Shown: positions 16,214-23,984 of the stretch, one piece after another
Position numbering within the stretch: position 1 is the stretch's first letter
How the letters are laid out: each line of letters begins with the position of its first letter
Origin: an uncultured Bacteroides sp.
Lineage (GTDB): Bacteria; Bacteroidota; Bacteroidia; Bacteroidales; Bacteroidaceae
Reading direction: 5' to 3'
DNA length: 64,000 nt
Assembly: GCF_910586915.1 (NCBI RefSeq)
Contig: NZ_CAJULN010000004.1
Coordinates: forward strand, 1 to 64,000
Program-made: the position numbers and the translations under genes
Notes under the pieces: generated by a model
Told to the model about the DNA's origin: nothing
Databases searched by the model: none
The model's input: the letters and a program-made list of their open reading frames with translations, nothing else

Positions 16214-16380
16214 AGAAGCGTGGAACTGTATGCCACATTCTTACTTGAAGGTCGTAGGAAACCTTGGATACGGATGTAACAATAGCAGCCCACGCTATAG
16301 CGTGAGAACCACTATGCTATCCTTGTATCCAATTTGAAAATTTCCTACGTTTTCAAGTACAAGATAAGCATAACGCTTCT
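16214..16380. repeat. 167-bp nested palindrome (structured leader, MITE-like or ori element)
   Basis: Nested perfect helices: AGAAGCGT 16214-16221 with 16373-16380; TATGC 16229-16233 with 16368-16372; TACTTGAA 16242-16249 with 16352-16359; CGTAGGAAA 16253-16261 with 16341-16349; TTGGATAC 16264-16271 with 16325-16332; ATAGCA 16282-16287 with 16315-16320. CACGCTATAGCGTG at 16291-16304 forms the tip. A minus-strand promoter motif precedes it, so it could be the leader RNA of the gene at 16164 or a separate RNA. No ORF is present. Confidence 0.7.
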
Positions 16381-16422
16381 TCTTTTTCTTATGTCTTGGA
16401 AAGAGTTGCCCCAATCCGGATA

Positions 16423-16430
16423 CAAAAGTA
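16423..16430 (-). promoter_or_regulatory. -7 element upstream of the nested palindrome
   Basis: TACTTTTG on the minus strand sits directly after the mob terminator. It would start a transcript running through the nested palindrome toward the exported protein gene at 16164. No clear -33 element is seen because the terminator stem occupies that place. Confidence 0.4.
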
Positions 16431-16439
16431 TAAAAAATC

Positions 16440-16464
16440 CGTGATATAGTATTCTACTATCACG
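16440..16464 (-). terminator. Terminator of the element 2 mob gene
   Basis: The stem pairs CGTGATATAGTA (16440-16451) with TACTATCACG (16455-16464), with one bulged base and a 3-nt loop. On the minus strand it is followed by GATTTTTTATAC. This is a strong intrinsic terminator 14 bp after the mob stop codon. Confidence 0.75.
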
Positions 16465-16478
16465 TACTTTATTATGAT

Positions 16479-17783
16479 TTACAGCTTAATACCCCTATTT
16501 TGTTTCCTTGTCGGCATTCCCAACGCTTCCATGAACTCGCCTTTCTTTCGTCTGAACCAATTGACATGCGAAACGCCGTCTATGTTGAGTTCAAAATTTC
16601 CTTCTGTGCTCTGTTTGAGTGAACAAACCGCACCGTCAACTTTAAAATGCTGGTTAAACTCACGGGAATATAGTTCACCTTTAATGGTGGCGTCTTTGAA
16701 TATGCATAGTTTTCTAATGACGGCATCGTCAAAGTGCAGAGAATCGCGCAGGAACTTTATTGTCGGTATCAGTTTATCCACGTATGGGAAATAACGTTTG
16801 ACGAAATCCACGAACTCGGACAACTTGCGGTTCTGCTGTTCGTATGCGCTTTTCATTTCCTGTATCTGTTTGGCTTGCCGTTCCTCATGTTGTTGAACTT
16901 CATTTTCAAGTTCATAAATGCGGTTTTGCAATGCTGCATTTTGCCTTTCCAAAGTCTTAACCTTATTACTGCCGAAAAGAGAACCTACACTTTCCGCTAT
17001 GTGGGTGGCTGCGGTCGTGGCTACCCCTTTCAGCTTCTCGGTCTGCACCTCTTTCTTGGCTCGCCTGAGTTCTTCCTGTACTATTTCTTTGCTGTCTTGG
17101 AGCAGCCCTATGTCTGTTCGTAACTGTTCCGTCTGCTGCATCAGGTCACGGTAATACTGCCGTGTGGATATATGCTTAGCTTCCGAACCGTCAATGCCAC
17201 GTTGCAGCCCGTATCTGCTCATGGTTTGTGCATAGGTGTCCTGATAGGATTTGAGTTTGGCTCGTGTCATAATCTCATCGGCACACAATCGGGTTGTGCC
17301 GGTCGGTTTCTTGCGGTATCGCTTCTTAACCTGTTCCTCTTTCTTTTTGCGCTTGCGCTCTCCTCTGATTATCGGTACAAGGGTGGCATGTATGTGCGGT
17401 GTCTGCTCGTCCATGTGCAGGACTGCCGACACGATATTCTCCCTGCCGAATGTGTCGGCAAGGTATTTCAGGTTGTCGCTGCACCACTCGTCAAGTCTGC
17501 CCTCGTTGGTGATGCGTTCCATATCATCATGAGTTCCCGTTAGCAGGACACGGATAGCCCTCACTTGGTTGTTACCGATTTTGCGTGTCAGTCCTGCGGT
17601 GTCCAATCGGTACTGTATGGCTTGTGTCCTGCTTTCCACACCATCAGGAAACCTTATCAGTTCCCGATTGAGGTGCGTCCTGCTCTCATCGGCATTCTTT
17701 GGTTTGATGGTGCGCTCGATGTGCGCTGACATGGCGGTATCCGTTCCGCTTGTCTTTTCCATGTGTAATACTGCATAACCCAT
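16479..17783 (-). CDS. MobV-type Pre/Mob relaxase (element 2)
   Basis: A 434-residue Pre/Mob relaxase. The N-terminus (MSAHIERTIKPKNADESRTH compressed) and the metal-binding triad motif HMDEQTPHIHATLVP at about residues 128-142 are typical of MOBV. A basic linker (RKRKKKEEQVKKRYRKK) follows, then a long coiled coil at about residues 215-320 and a C-terminal domain of about 110 residues. It would nick oriT upstream of its own gene. It is unrelated to the MobA/MobC-like pair of element 1 although the adjoining replication genes are homologous. Confidence 0.9.
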   Translation of the reverse strand: MGYAVLHMEKTSGTDTAMSAHIERTIKPKNADESRTHLNRELIRFPDGVESRTQAIQYRLDTAGLTRKIGNNQVRAIRVLLTGTHDDMERITNEGRLDEWCSDNLKYLADTFGRENIVSAVLHMDEQTPHIHATLVPIIRGERKRKKKEEQVKKRYRKKPTGTTRLCADEIMTRAKLKSYQDTYAQTMSRYGLQRGIDGSEAKHISTRQYYRDLMQQTEQLRTDIGLLQDSKEIVQEELRRAKKEVQTEKLKGVATTAATHIAESVGSLFGSNKVKTLERQNAALQNRIYELENEVQQHEERQAKQIQEMKSAYEQQNRKLSEFVDFVKRYFPYVDKLIPTIKFLRDSLHFDDAVIRKLCIFKDATIKGELYSREFNQHFKVDGAVCSLKQSTEGNFELNIDGVSHVNWFRRKKGEFMEALGMPTRKQNRGIKL

Positions 17784-17836
17784 GTATAATCCTTTCTTTT
17801 TAACTTGTGGAACAATGGTTGATGGTTTACTTCTAT

Positions 17837-17989
17837 ACGGCTTCTGCCGTTGGCTGGGGAGTGTCCAGAGAGGTGCAGCCTCTTTGGCTTATTGGGAGAT
17901 TTTCAGCGTTGCTTGCAATGCGGCTCGGAAAATTCCCTAATAAGCTACGGTATTTTCCGTTGGCAAATATCCGTGCCGCTGCAAGCAAC
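17837..17989. other. Candidate oriT of element 2: cluster of inverted repeats
   Basis: Just upstream of the MobV gene: ACGGC/GCCGT hairpin at 17837-17850, CCAGAGAGG/CCTCTTTGG at 17865-17887, an imperfect 19-bp pair 17886-17904 with 17928-17946, and GTTGCTTGCA (17908-17917) with TGCAAGCAAC (17980-17989). The last two pairs interlock. MOBV relaxases act on inverted repeats directly upstream of mob, so this is the natural oriT candidate. No ORF here is supported. Confidence 0.5.
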
Positions 17990-17995
17990 CCCTTT

Positions 17996-18964
17996 CTACA
18001 TTTTCAGCCCTCGCTTTTTCGGTGGCTGCATCATCCGCCTTGCGGATTGGACTTGCTTCTCCTGCTTTATCGGTTCTGCCGATTGGGACAAGGGCTTACC
18101 GCACAGGTAGTCGTTCAAGTCCTTGTAGTCACGATAATATAGCGACTTGTTAAACAGGCGTTCCCCGAATTTCGCCTTTAAGGTCTCACAGGCGTTCCGT
18201 CCAGCCTTGTCGTTGTCAAGGAAACAGCCGATTCGGGTGTAGGTCGCCAATATGCTTTCCGCTTTCGTGAGGTTGGAAACGGAGTTGAGTATGATATAGT
18301 CCTGCGTGGTCAGTCGTGGATATTGCGGATTGTTCTTTATTCTAATGGTAAGGAACGAGAGATAATCCATGAATCCCTCAAACAGATAACACATATTTCT
18401 CGGTTCGCCCTGCTGTCGGATATGGCTGATGTCTTTCGGAGCAACACACCCCTTGAAATATCTGTTGCGCACTTCATATCCTCCTGCCATATTCGGAAAG
18501 CCGATTGCAAAATAGGGTTTGTCGGCATTCATAAACCGAAGTTCCATGCATTCTCTTTTGGCGAGTTCAATGTTTATTCCCCTTTCTTGCAGATAGGCGA
18601 TGAGCGCAGGGGAAGATAACTCGCCAACCCTTAAACCCCGATAAGTGCGGTTGTCGGATTGTTGCGCACTAAAAGAGAACGATGCAGGACGGATGTATGG
18701 TGTCCGTTCCTCTATGCGCTTCAACAGACAGGCTACATTTTCCGTATGGTAGAGTTCCGCAGCCAATGCGATGATGTTGCCGCCTTTGCCAAGTCCGAAA
18801 TCATACCACCTGTTGAGTTCGGTGTTCACCTTGAAAGATGCGTCCCTTTCCTCTCTCAGCGGTGATTTGTACCAAAGGCTGTTGCCCTGTTGTTTGACGG
18901 GCGTATAGCCCAGACTTTGCAGATAGTCCGCAATGCGTATGTTCTTTGCTTCTTGTGTAGTCAT
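17996..18964 (-). CDS. Toprim-domain DNA primase (element 2)
   Basis: A 322-residue homologue of the element 1 primase. The N-terminal half is nearly the same (IRIADYLQSLGYTPVKQQGN), again with a CHC2-like fold lacking zinc cysteines. The Toprim motifs are LFEGFMDYLSF and FLDNDKAGR, and the tail is basic (KKRGLKM). Its start overlaps the stop of the 78-aa gene as ATGA. Role: priming of element replication. Confidence 0.87.
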   Translation of the reverse strand: MTTQEAKNIRIADYLQSLGYTPVKQQGNSLWYKSPLREERDASFKVNTELNRWYDFGLGKGGNIIALAAELYHTENVACLLKRIEERTPYIRPASFSFSAQQSDNRTYRGLRVGELSSPALIAYLQERGINIELAKRECMELRFMNADKPYFAIGFPNMAGGYEVRNRYFKGCVAPKDISHIRQQGEPRNMCYLFEGFMDYLSFLTIRIKNNPQYPRLTTQDYIILNSVSNLTKAESILATYTRIGCFLDNDKAGRNACETLKAKFGERLFNKSLYYRDYKDLNDYLCGKPLSQSAEPIKQEKQVQSARRMMQPPKKRGLKM

Positions 18965-19197
18965 AATTTTTCTACGGATTTAATGATAATTGTAAAAACG
19001 ATGAATTGTTGAACGGGTAATATAATCCGCTTATATACAGCACTGTATTTGCTCAACATCTTCTCAACAAACCACTCGCCAAAAGAGAAACCGACAATTG
19101 TGTGTTGTTCCTCTCTCAACTTCTCTTTTCGATTGTTGAGATTTTGTTGAAAGTGTATATTACTCATTACCAGTATGGTTATATACTTATTCATCAA
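18961..19197 (-). CDS. Conserved 78-aa protein between helicase and primase genes (element 2)
   Basis: Counterpart of the element 1 ORF at 10146-10382: same length, same position, same ATGA overlap with the primase start, start codon 22 bp after the DUF5906 stop. Conserved residues include NI, QQ, LNN, LREEQH, GFSF, FVEKMLS, VYK and IKS. The preservation of frame and length over clear nucleotide divergence argues for coding. Function unknown; no family recognised. Confidence 0.6.
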   Translation of the reverse strand: MMNKYITILVMSNIHFQQNLNNRKEKLREEQHTIVGFSFGEWFVEKMLSKYSAVYKRIILPVQQFIVFTIIIKSVEKL

Positions 19198-19204
19198 TTC
19201 AACA
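19007..19204. repeat. TGTTGAG iteron-like repeats (element 2)
   Basis: Copies or near copies of TGTTGAG/CTCAACA at 19007, 19052, 19063, 19115, 19134, 19145 and 19198. The layout mirrors that in element 1. Candidate replication origin overlapping the 78-aa ORF. Confidence 0.45.
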
Positions 19205-19218
19205 AAAAAAGAATGGTA

Positions 19219-20466
19219 TTACAGGGATTCGAGTTGTTCTCTTGTGACGGTATAAAACCGCCCGACCCTTTTAACAGGCTCATACCGACATTCCCGGTTA
19301 TAGTTCAGTTGGTAGGTGGTATAGGTCAGTCCGTTGGATGCAGGGGTAAGTTTCCAGCACTCCTGCAATACTTTCCTGACTTGGTGCTTCTCCACCTTTA
19401 CCTGCGAATGTACCAGCAATAGAAGTATATCGTTGTAGCAGAACGAGAATGTGTCCGTGCCGATACTGTCCATAATGTCAAGTATCAGTTCGTGCATCTC
19501 TATCTCCAATCGGTTGCGGTTGCTGCGGATTATCTTCCGCAAGGCTTCAGTATGTAACAATGACGGAGCGAACCACATTCGGCTTTCCTTTTCGGTGGAA
19601 AGCTGCCTGTGTTGCAGGAAATGGAGAAAGGCGGGTATCTCCGCTTTCAGCTTTTGCAGGAAGTCGGTATCGTCCGACTGTAAGCGGTCTATCTTCCGCA
19701 CCCAATAGCGTGTCTCCCCTGTGTCTATGATTACGGGCAGATACTCGTTGTTGGAACATAATACGAACTTGGCAAAGAACGCTATCTCATCACGGTCTTT
19801 GCCTTTGGCTTCCACCTTGTAGGATAATGTAGTACTCAAGTTTTTCAACCGTTCGCTGTCCTCTCTGCGGTTGAGCAGCACCTCATCCACCACGATAAGG
19901 AGCTTTCCAGCCCAATCGGAATTGAATTGGCTGCGAAAATCCTCGTTGGTGTTGAAAGTGACATTGTTTTGAAAGAGGGCTTTCAGAAAATTCAGAAACG
20001 TACTTTTGCCTGTATTGCGTTCTTCCGACACCAACAGCAGGATAGGCAGTTTTTGTATGGGTTGCAGGTAGAGCAGTTGCAGGTAGTCCATGCCCAACTC
20101 ATATTGCTCCCCGAAGATATGATGCAGCAATGAACGGATAGAGGGAAAATCCCCCTGTCGTGGTACATGGTCTATCGGCTCATATAGGTTAAGGAACTTG
20201 CCGACTACGGGGCGGTAGCCGATATGTTCGGGCACGGTGCAGAAGCCGTCATACTTGGGAACGCTGCCGATGTAATCCTTGCCGTAGTCTTGGCGCAGGG
20301 TCTCGTTGTTCCACGCTATGCGTTTCCTTATATACCCTCCGTTCAGTTTGGGTTGCTCTACAATCTTGTAAATCGTTGTCCCCACTCGGATGAATTCTTC
20401 CTTTGCCATGCCGTCATCCAATGGCGGTCGGTGGCTGTCTTGTTGTTTGTTAGCTGACATAATCAA
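19219..20466 (-). CDS. DUF5906 (D5/VirE-like) primase-helicase ATPase (element 2)
   Basis: A 415-residue ATPase with Walker A SEERNTGKSTFLNF and Walker B LLIVVDEV, almost identical to the element 1 protein from about residue 25 to the end (ESRMWFAPSLLHTEAL, YTTYQLNYNRECRYEP). The first 20 residues are unrelated; the ATG at 20460 is an equally good start. The two genes form direct repeats of about 1.2 kb, 8.8 kb apart, which could support deletion by homologous recombination. Role: helicase for element replication. Confidence 0.85.
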   Translation of the reverse strand: MIMSANKQQDSHRPPLDDGMAKEEFIRVGTTIYKIVEQPKLNGGYIRKRIAWNNETLRQDYGKDYIGSVPKYDGFCTVPEHIGYRPVVGKFLNLYEPIDHVPRQGDFPSIRSLLHHIFGEQYELGMDYLQLLYLQPIQKLPILLLVSEERNTGKSTFLNFLKALFQNNVTFNTNEDFRSQFNSDWAGKLLIVVDEVLLNRREDSERLKNLSTTLSYKVEAKGKDRDEIAFFAKFVLCSNNEYLPVIIDTGETRYWVRKIDRLQSDDTDFLQKLKAEIPAFLHFLQHRQLSTEKESRMWFAPSLLHTEALRKIIRSNRNRLEIEMHELILDIMDSIGTDTFSFCYNDILLLLVHSQVKVEKHQVRKVLQECWKLTPASNGLTYTTYQLNYNRECRYEPVKRVGRFYTVTREQLESL

Positions 20467-20617
20467 ATGGTTTTAAGTTTGAAAAATACCAGCTACAAAA
20501 GTATAAGCATTTAATGTATAAGTTGTTACGCGAAATATAGCAGAATGCGGAAAAACGCCTCTCGAAACAAAAAAATCAATGGTTTGGGGCTGGAATCGGA
20601 TTAGGAAGATGAAAAAA

Positions 20618-20656
20618 CTCCCGAAAAACGAATTGTCGGATTGCGCTTTTCGGGAG
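20618..20656 (-). terminator. Terminator downstream of the RhuM-like gene (element 2)
   Basis: A perfect 10-bp stem, CTCCCGAAAA (20618-20627) with TTTTCGGGAG (20647-20656), followed by TTTTTTC on the minus strand. It matches the position of the terminator at 11741 in element 1. Confidence 0.75.
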
Positions 20657-20682
20657 AAAAATCAGAGTGCCTGTTTATACGT

Positions 20683-21084
20683 TTATGACAATGGTATGCC
20701 GTTTGTCCTACCCATAGTCAGCGAAAAGAAAACGGTTTGTTTTTCTTTTCGCAAGTACAGTCTTTTCAGAATGGCATTGCGCACTTGCTCCGCTCCGAAT
20801 GTTCCGATGCGGAAAGCGAGGGCGATTATCGTTTCAAGATTGTAAGCTTCCATGCTGCAATTATCGGATATGCGTATGGTGCGCCTTATCTCATACTCCC
20901 TTAATGTGCCACTTTTGCAAAGAGCCTTTATACCTGCCCGAATGGTTGGGACGGTTACACCGAACAAATCCAACAACTCGGCTTCGTTCATCCACACATC
21001 GGTTATATCTTTCGGCATAACCACATTGCCGAACTCGTCCATTGTGATGATATTTCTTTCCTTTTTCATTTCCGTTTGATTCAA
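20683..21084 (-). CDS. RhuM-like/excisionase-type DNA-binding protein (element 2)
   Basis: A 133-residue homologue of the protein at 11898-12287 (ERNIITM, DLFGVTVPTIRAGIKALCKS, FGAEQVRNAILKRLYLRKEK). The second ATG at 21069 would align better with the homologue's start. It begins 3 bp after the integrase stop. A helix-turn-helix around residues 36-55 suggests DNA binding; an excisionase or regulator role is inferred from position. Confidence 0.65.
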   Translation of the reverse strand: MNQTEMKKERNIITMDEFGNVVMPKDITDVWMNEAELLDLFGVTVPTIRAGIKALCKSGTLREYEIRRTIRISDNCSMEAYNLETIIALAFRIGTFGAEQVRNAILKRLYLRKEKQTVFFSLTMGRTNGIPLS

Positions 21085-21087
21085 GGG

Positions 21088-22323
21088 TTATTGAATGGCG
21101 TTGCAAATGTTCTTTTCCATATCCTCCAGCCTGTGCGACAGGGTTTCCATGTCCTGACTAATCTTTTGGGCGGTTATCTTTGCGTAGATTTGGGTCGTCT
21201 TTATGTTGGTATGTCCCAAAAGTCGGCTGACGGTTTCAATCGGTACTCCGTTGGATAATAGGACTGTAGTCGCTGCCGAATGTCTTGCCACATGATAGGT
21301 CAGACGGGATTTTATACCGCACAACTCGGCAATAGTTTTCAACTTCTTGTTGCAAGTCGTGTTGCTCGGCATGGGGAATACCTTGTTGTCCCTTGTCATG
21401 CCTTTGTACTTCTCTATTATCTTTCGGGGAACATCCAACAGTCTGATATTGGATTCCGTGTTGGTTTTCTTTCTTCGGGTGATAATCCATAGATTGCCGT
21501 CAAAGAATGTTTGCAGGTTGTCTTCCGTGAGGTTCTTGACATCGGAATACGCCAACCCTGTGAACGTGGAAAAGATGAACAGGTCTCGGACAAGCTCGTG
21601 TGTCTTGTCGGGCATATCGGTGTTCATCATCGTGTGTATCTCCTCATTTGTGATATATCCCCTGTCCACGCTTTCGGGCGAATTGATATATCCTGCAAAT
21701 GGATTGAACGGCAGACGACCGTCATTCCTTGCTATGGAGATAATGTGTTTCAGCACAATCATGTAGCCCCAAATGGTATTGGTACGGCATTTCTTCTCCG
21801 TGCGCAAAAAATACTCGAAGTCGTTGATGAATGTGAGGTTCAATTCTTTCAGCGGAATATCCTCACGCTTGTAGGTATGGGACAGGAACTCACGGATGTG
21901 CTTGCAAACGGTCACATAACGCTGGAACGTTCCCTTTGCTCTGCTGTGTCCCACTTTCTTGGAAAACTCGGTATTGTGTTGCTCGAAGAGTTTTAGCAGG
22001 GTTTCCTGCTTGACACCGATACCGAGATAGGCATCCTTGAGTTTGGCGGCAGTAACATATCCGTCCGTCTGCATCAGTTCCTGATAGCGGCGGTTTACTT
22101 CTACTCGGATTTTATCAACGGCAATGTTGATTCGCTGCGCTTCGACACTTTTGCCCGAAGCACGGTTGTTCTTCACATCCCACAGCCGCAAGGGAACATC
22201 CATCTTGCAACTGAACTGTTTAATCTCTCCGTCCACTGTAAGGCGGCACATTAAAGGCAGGTTGCCGTTGGGTTTCTCACTGCCTTTCTTTACATAGAAC
22301 AAGACCTTAAAAGTACTTCTCAT
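21088..22323 (-). CDS. Tyrosine recombinase/integrase (element 2)
   Basis: A 411-residue Bacteroides-type tyrosine integrase, only distantly similar to integrase 1. Catalytic residues: Lys in TRRKKTNTE, HVARHSAAT (His-x-x-Arg), LGHTNIKTT (His) and Tyr in TTQIYAKIT. The first catalytic Arg position reads FTGLAYSD, so Arg is missing as in integrase 1. A TAATTTTG -7 element lies at 22346-22353 on the minus strand. The gene marks the right end of element 2. Confidence 0.93.
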   Translation of the reverse strand: MRSTFKVLFYVKKGSEKPNGNLPLMCRLTVDGEIKQFSCKMDVPLRLWDVKNNRASGKSVEAQRINIAVDKIRVEVNRRYQELMQTDGYVTAAKLKDAYLGIGVKQETLLKLFEQHNTEFSKKVGHSRAKGTFQRYVTVCKHIREFLSHTYKREDIPLKELNLTFINDFEYFLRTEKKCRTNTIWGYMIVLKHIISIARNDGRLPFNPFAGYINSPESVDRGYITNEEIHTMMNTDMPDKTHELVRDLFIFSTFTGLAYSDVKNLTEDNLQTFFDGNLWIITRRKKTNTESNIRLLDVPRKIIEKYKGMTRDNKVFPMPSNTTCNKKLKTIAELCGIKSRLTYHVARHSAATTVLLSNGVPIETVSRLLGHTNIKTTQIYAKITAQKISQDMETLSHRLEDMEKNICNAIQ

Positions 22324-22345
22324 AACTCACTCATTTTTTTGGTTA

Positions 22346-22353
22346 CAAAATTA
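22346..22353 (-). promoter_or_regulatory. -7 element for integrase 2
   Basis: TAATTTTG on the minus strand, a perfect TAnnTTTG match 23 bp before the integrase start codon. No clear -33 element is seen. Confidence 0.4.
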
Positions 22354-22379
22354 GTTTATAGTGAGTTACCGACAGATAC

Positions 22380-22477
22380 GACAAATGACGCCAAACGATG
22401 CAAAATTTAGGTTTCACAAAAAAATTGCATCATTACACGGGTAATGATGTGGTAACTGAACTTTTGCGTCATTTGTC
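22380..22477. other. Inverted-repeat cluster at the right end of element 2 (candidate att arm sites)
   Basis: GACAAATGACGC (22380-22391) and GCGTCATTTGTC (22466-22477) are a perfect 12-bp inverted pair. Inside lies a second perfect one, CATCATTAC (22428-22436) and GTAATGATG (22441-22449), with a 4-bp centre. No T tract follows, so neither looks like a terminator. Position next to the integrase suggests integrase or excisionase binding sites. Confidence 0.45.
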
Positions 22478-22519
22478 TATATTATGGTTTTCTTTGGCTT
22501 TTTGCCGAGAGAAAAATAT

Positions 22520-22556
22520 AGCGTAACGAACGCTGTTCCAGTACATTCGCTACGCT
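22520..22556 (-). terminator. Terminator downstream of GH109 gene, containing a GTAACGAA copy
   Basis: AGCGTAACGAA (22520-22530) pairs with TTCGCTACGCT (22546-22556) with one mismatch. On the minus strand ATATTTTTCTC follows. It would end the PUL transcript after GH109. The left arm holds GTAACGAA (22523-22530), the candidate third copy of the element-end repeat, so the stem may have been created or altered by the insertion. Confidence 0.55.
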
Positions 22557-22577
22557 TTCCTCAAATTTACTATTTCG

Positions 22578-23957
22578 CTATGTGTTTATTTTATTCCATC
22601 CGCCACGCGTAAAGTCAGGAACGGCAACCGAAGCCGAACCATTTTCGATGGAAAGGCGGGTCAACTCCGCCATACAACACCATTCTGCCAAATCATATAC
22701 ATCCATATCCAACGGCAAACCGTTGCGCAGACAATACACCAACCGATAATCCATGATGTAATCCATACCGCCATGACCGCCCACTTTCCTGGCTGTCTCT
22801 TCCAGTTCCCGGTGAATGGGGTGTTTGTATTCGTCCATTATTGCCTGTTTGGCTTCTTCGGACATGGAAGCGTGCGCGTTCAGGTTCTCATGGTTGGGGA
22901 CGATATGAGTATCCACCTGTTCGGGACGCAGGCAATATTCTTCGACCGGGTATTTGCTGGCATATCCGTCTGTGCCGACCAATTGGTACATACGGCTATA
23001 GGGACGCGGTGTCATTACATTGTGCTGGATAAGCATCGTCTTGCCATTTTCCGTACGGATGACAGTAGTCGTCTGATCGCCATTCTGAAAATCTTTCACT
23101 TCCTCACCCGTTATTTTTCTGATATATGCAGGCCCGTTGACCGCTTTAGTGTCCATAGCCACCAGTGTCTTCATCCTGTCTCCCCGGTGAATATTGAGCA
23201 ACTGGCAAGCCGGACCGATGCCATGTGTCGCATATATGTCTCCCCGGTTATTACGATTGTAATCCATACGCCAGTTGTTCCAATAAGTAGTCCAGTATTC
23301 TTCAAGGTTATGGATATAAGCGCCTTCTACGTGCAGAATCTCTCCGAACACTCCCTGTTGCGCCATGTTCAGCGTAGTCAGTTCGAAGAAGTCGTACACG
23401 CAGTTTTCCAGTTGCATACAGTGCTTGCGGGTTCTTTCGGACGTATTGACGAGACTCCAAATCTCATCCAGTGTCATGGCAGCCGGCACTTCAATAGCCA
23501 CGTGTTTGCCGTGTTCCATGGCATATACCCCCATCTCGGCATGGTGCTTCCAGTCCGTAGCTACATATACAAGGTCTATATCGTCCCTTTCGCACAACTG
23601 CTTCCATGAGTTTTCATCTCCATAATAAGCCGTAGCTTCGGGCAAACCGGCTTCTTTGAGAATATCCTGCGCCTTTTCCACGCATTCCCGGCGAATGTCG
23701 CACAAAGCCTTGATTTGCGTGCCCGGAATATGAGTGAAACGGGCAACTGCCCCCGGGCCACGCATCCCCAGTCCGATAAATCCGACCCGTACAGTGTCTA
23801 TCTTGGGAGCTGTCAACTGAATGACATCTTCCTGCCCCGAAGGGCGCTCCATAGTAGCTACTACAAGAGGTTGTATAGTTCCTTTCTTCTGCCCGCAGCC
23901 GGAAAAGCCGACAAGCAGAAGTAGGGAAATCATTAAATTGAAATATATCCTGTTCAT
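22578..23957 (-). CDS. GH109-type Gfo/Idh glycosidase lipoprotein (alpha-N-acetylgalactosaminidase family)
   Basis: A 459-residue Gfo/Idh/MocA-fold protein with a lipoprotein signal (VGFSGC). The Rossmann motif VGFIGLGMRGPGAV binds the tightly held NAD used by GH109 in its oxidation-elimination mechanism. IEVPAAMTLDE and THGIGPACQLLNIHRGDR are typical of the family. GH109 enzymes remove alpha-GalNAc (blood group A or core O-GalNAc). It lies 27 bp after GH89 in the PUL transcript, consistent with mucin-type O-glycan degradation. The assignment rests on family resemblance; other Gfo/Idh activities cannot be excluded. Confidence 0.85.
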   Translation of the reverse strand: MNRIYFNLMISLLLLVGFSGCGQKKGTIQPLVVATMERPSGQEDVIQLTAPKIDTVRVGFIGLGMRGPGAVARFTHIPGTQIKALCDIRRECVEKAQDILKEAGLPEATAYYGDENSWKQLCERDDIDLVYVATDWKHHAEMGVYAMEHGKHVAIEVPAAMTLDEIWSLVNTSERTRKHCMQLENCVYDFFELTTLNMAQQGVFGEILHVEGAYIHNLEEYWTTYWNNWRMDYNRNNRGDIYATHGIGPACQLLNIHRGDRMKTLVAMDTKAVNGPAYIRKITGEEVKDFQNGDQTTTVIRTENGKTMLIQHNVMTPRPYSRMYQLVGTDGYASKYPVEEYCLRPEQVDTHIVPNHENLNAHASMSEEAKQAIMDEYKHPIHRELEETARKVGGHGGMDYIMDYRLVYCLRNGLPLDMDVYDLAEWCCMAELTRLSIENGSASVAVPDFTRGGWNKINT

Positions 23958-23984
23958 AACGTTCTTTCTTCTTACAAAAAAATA

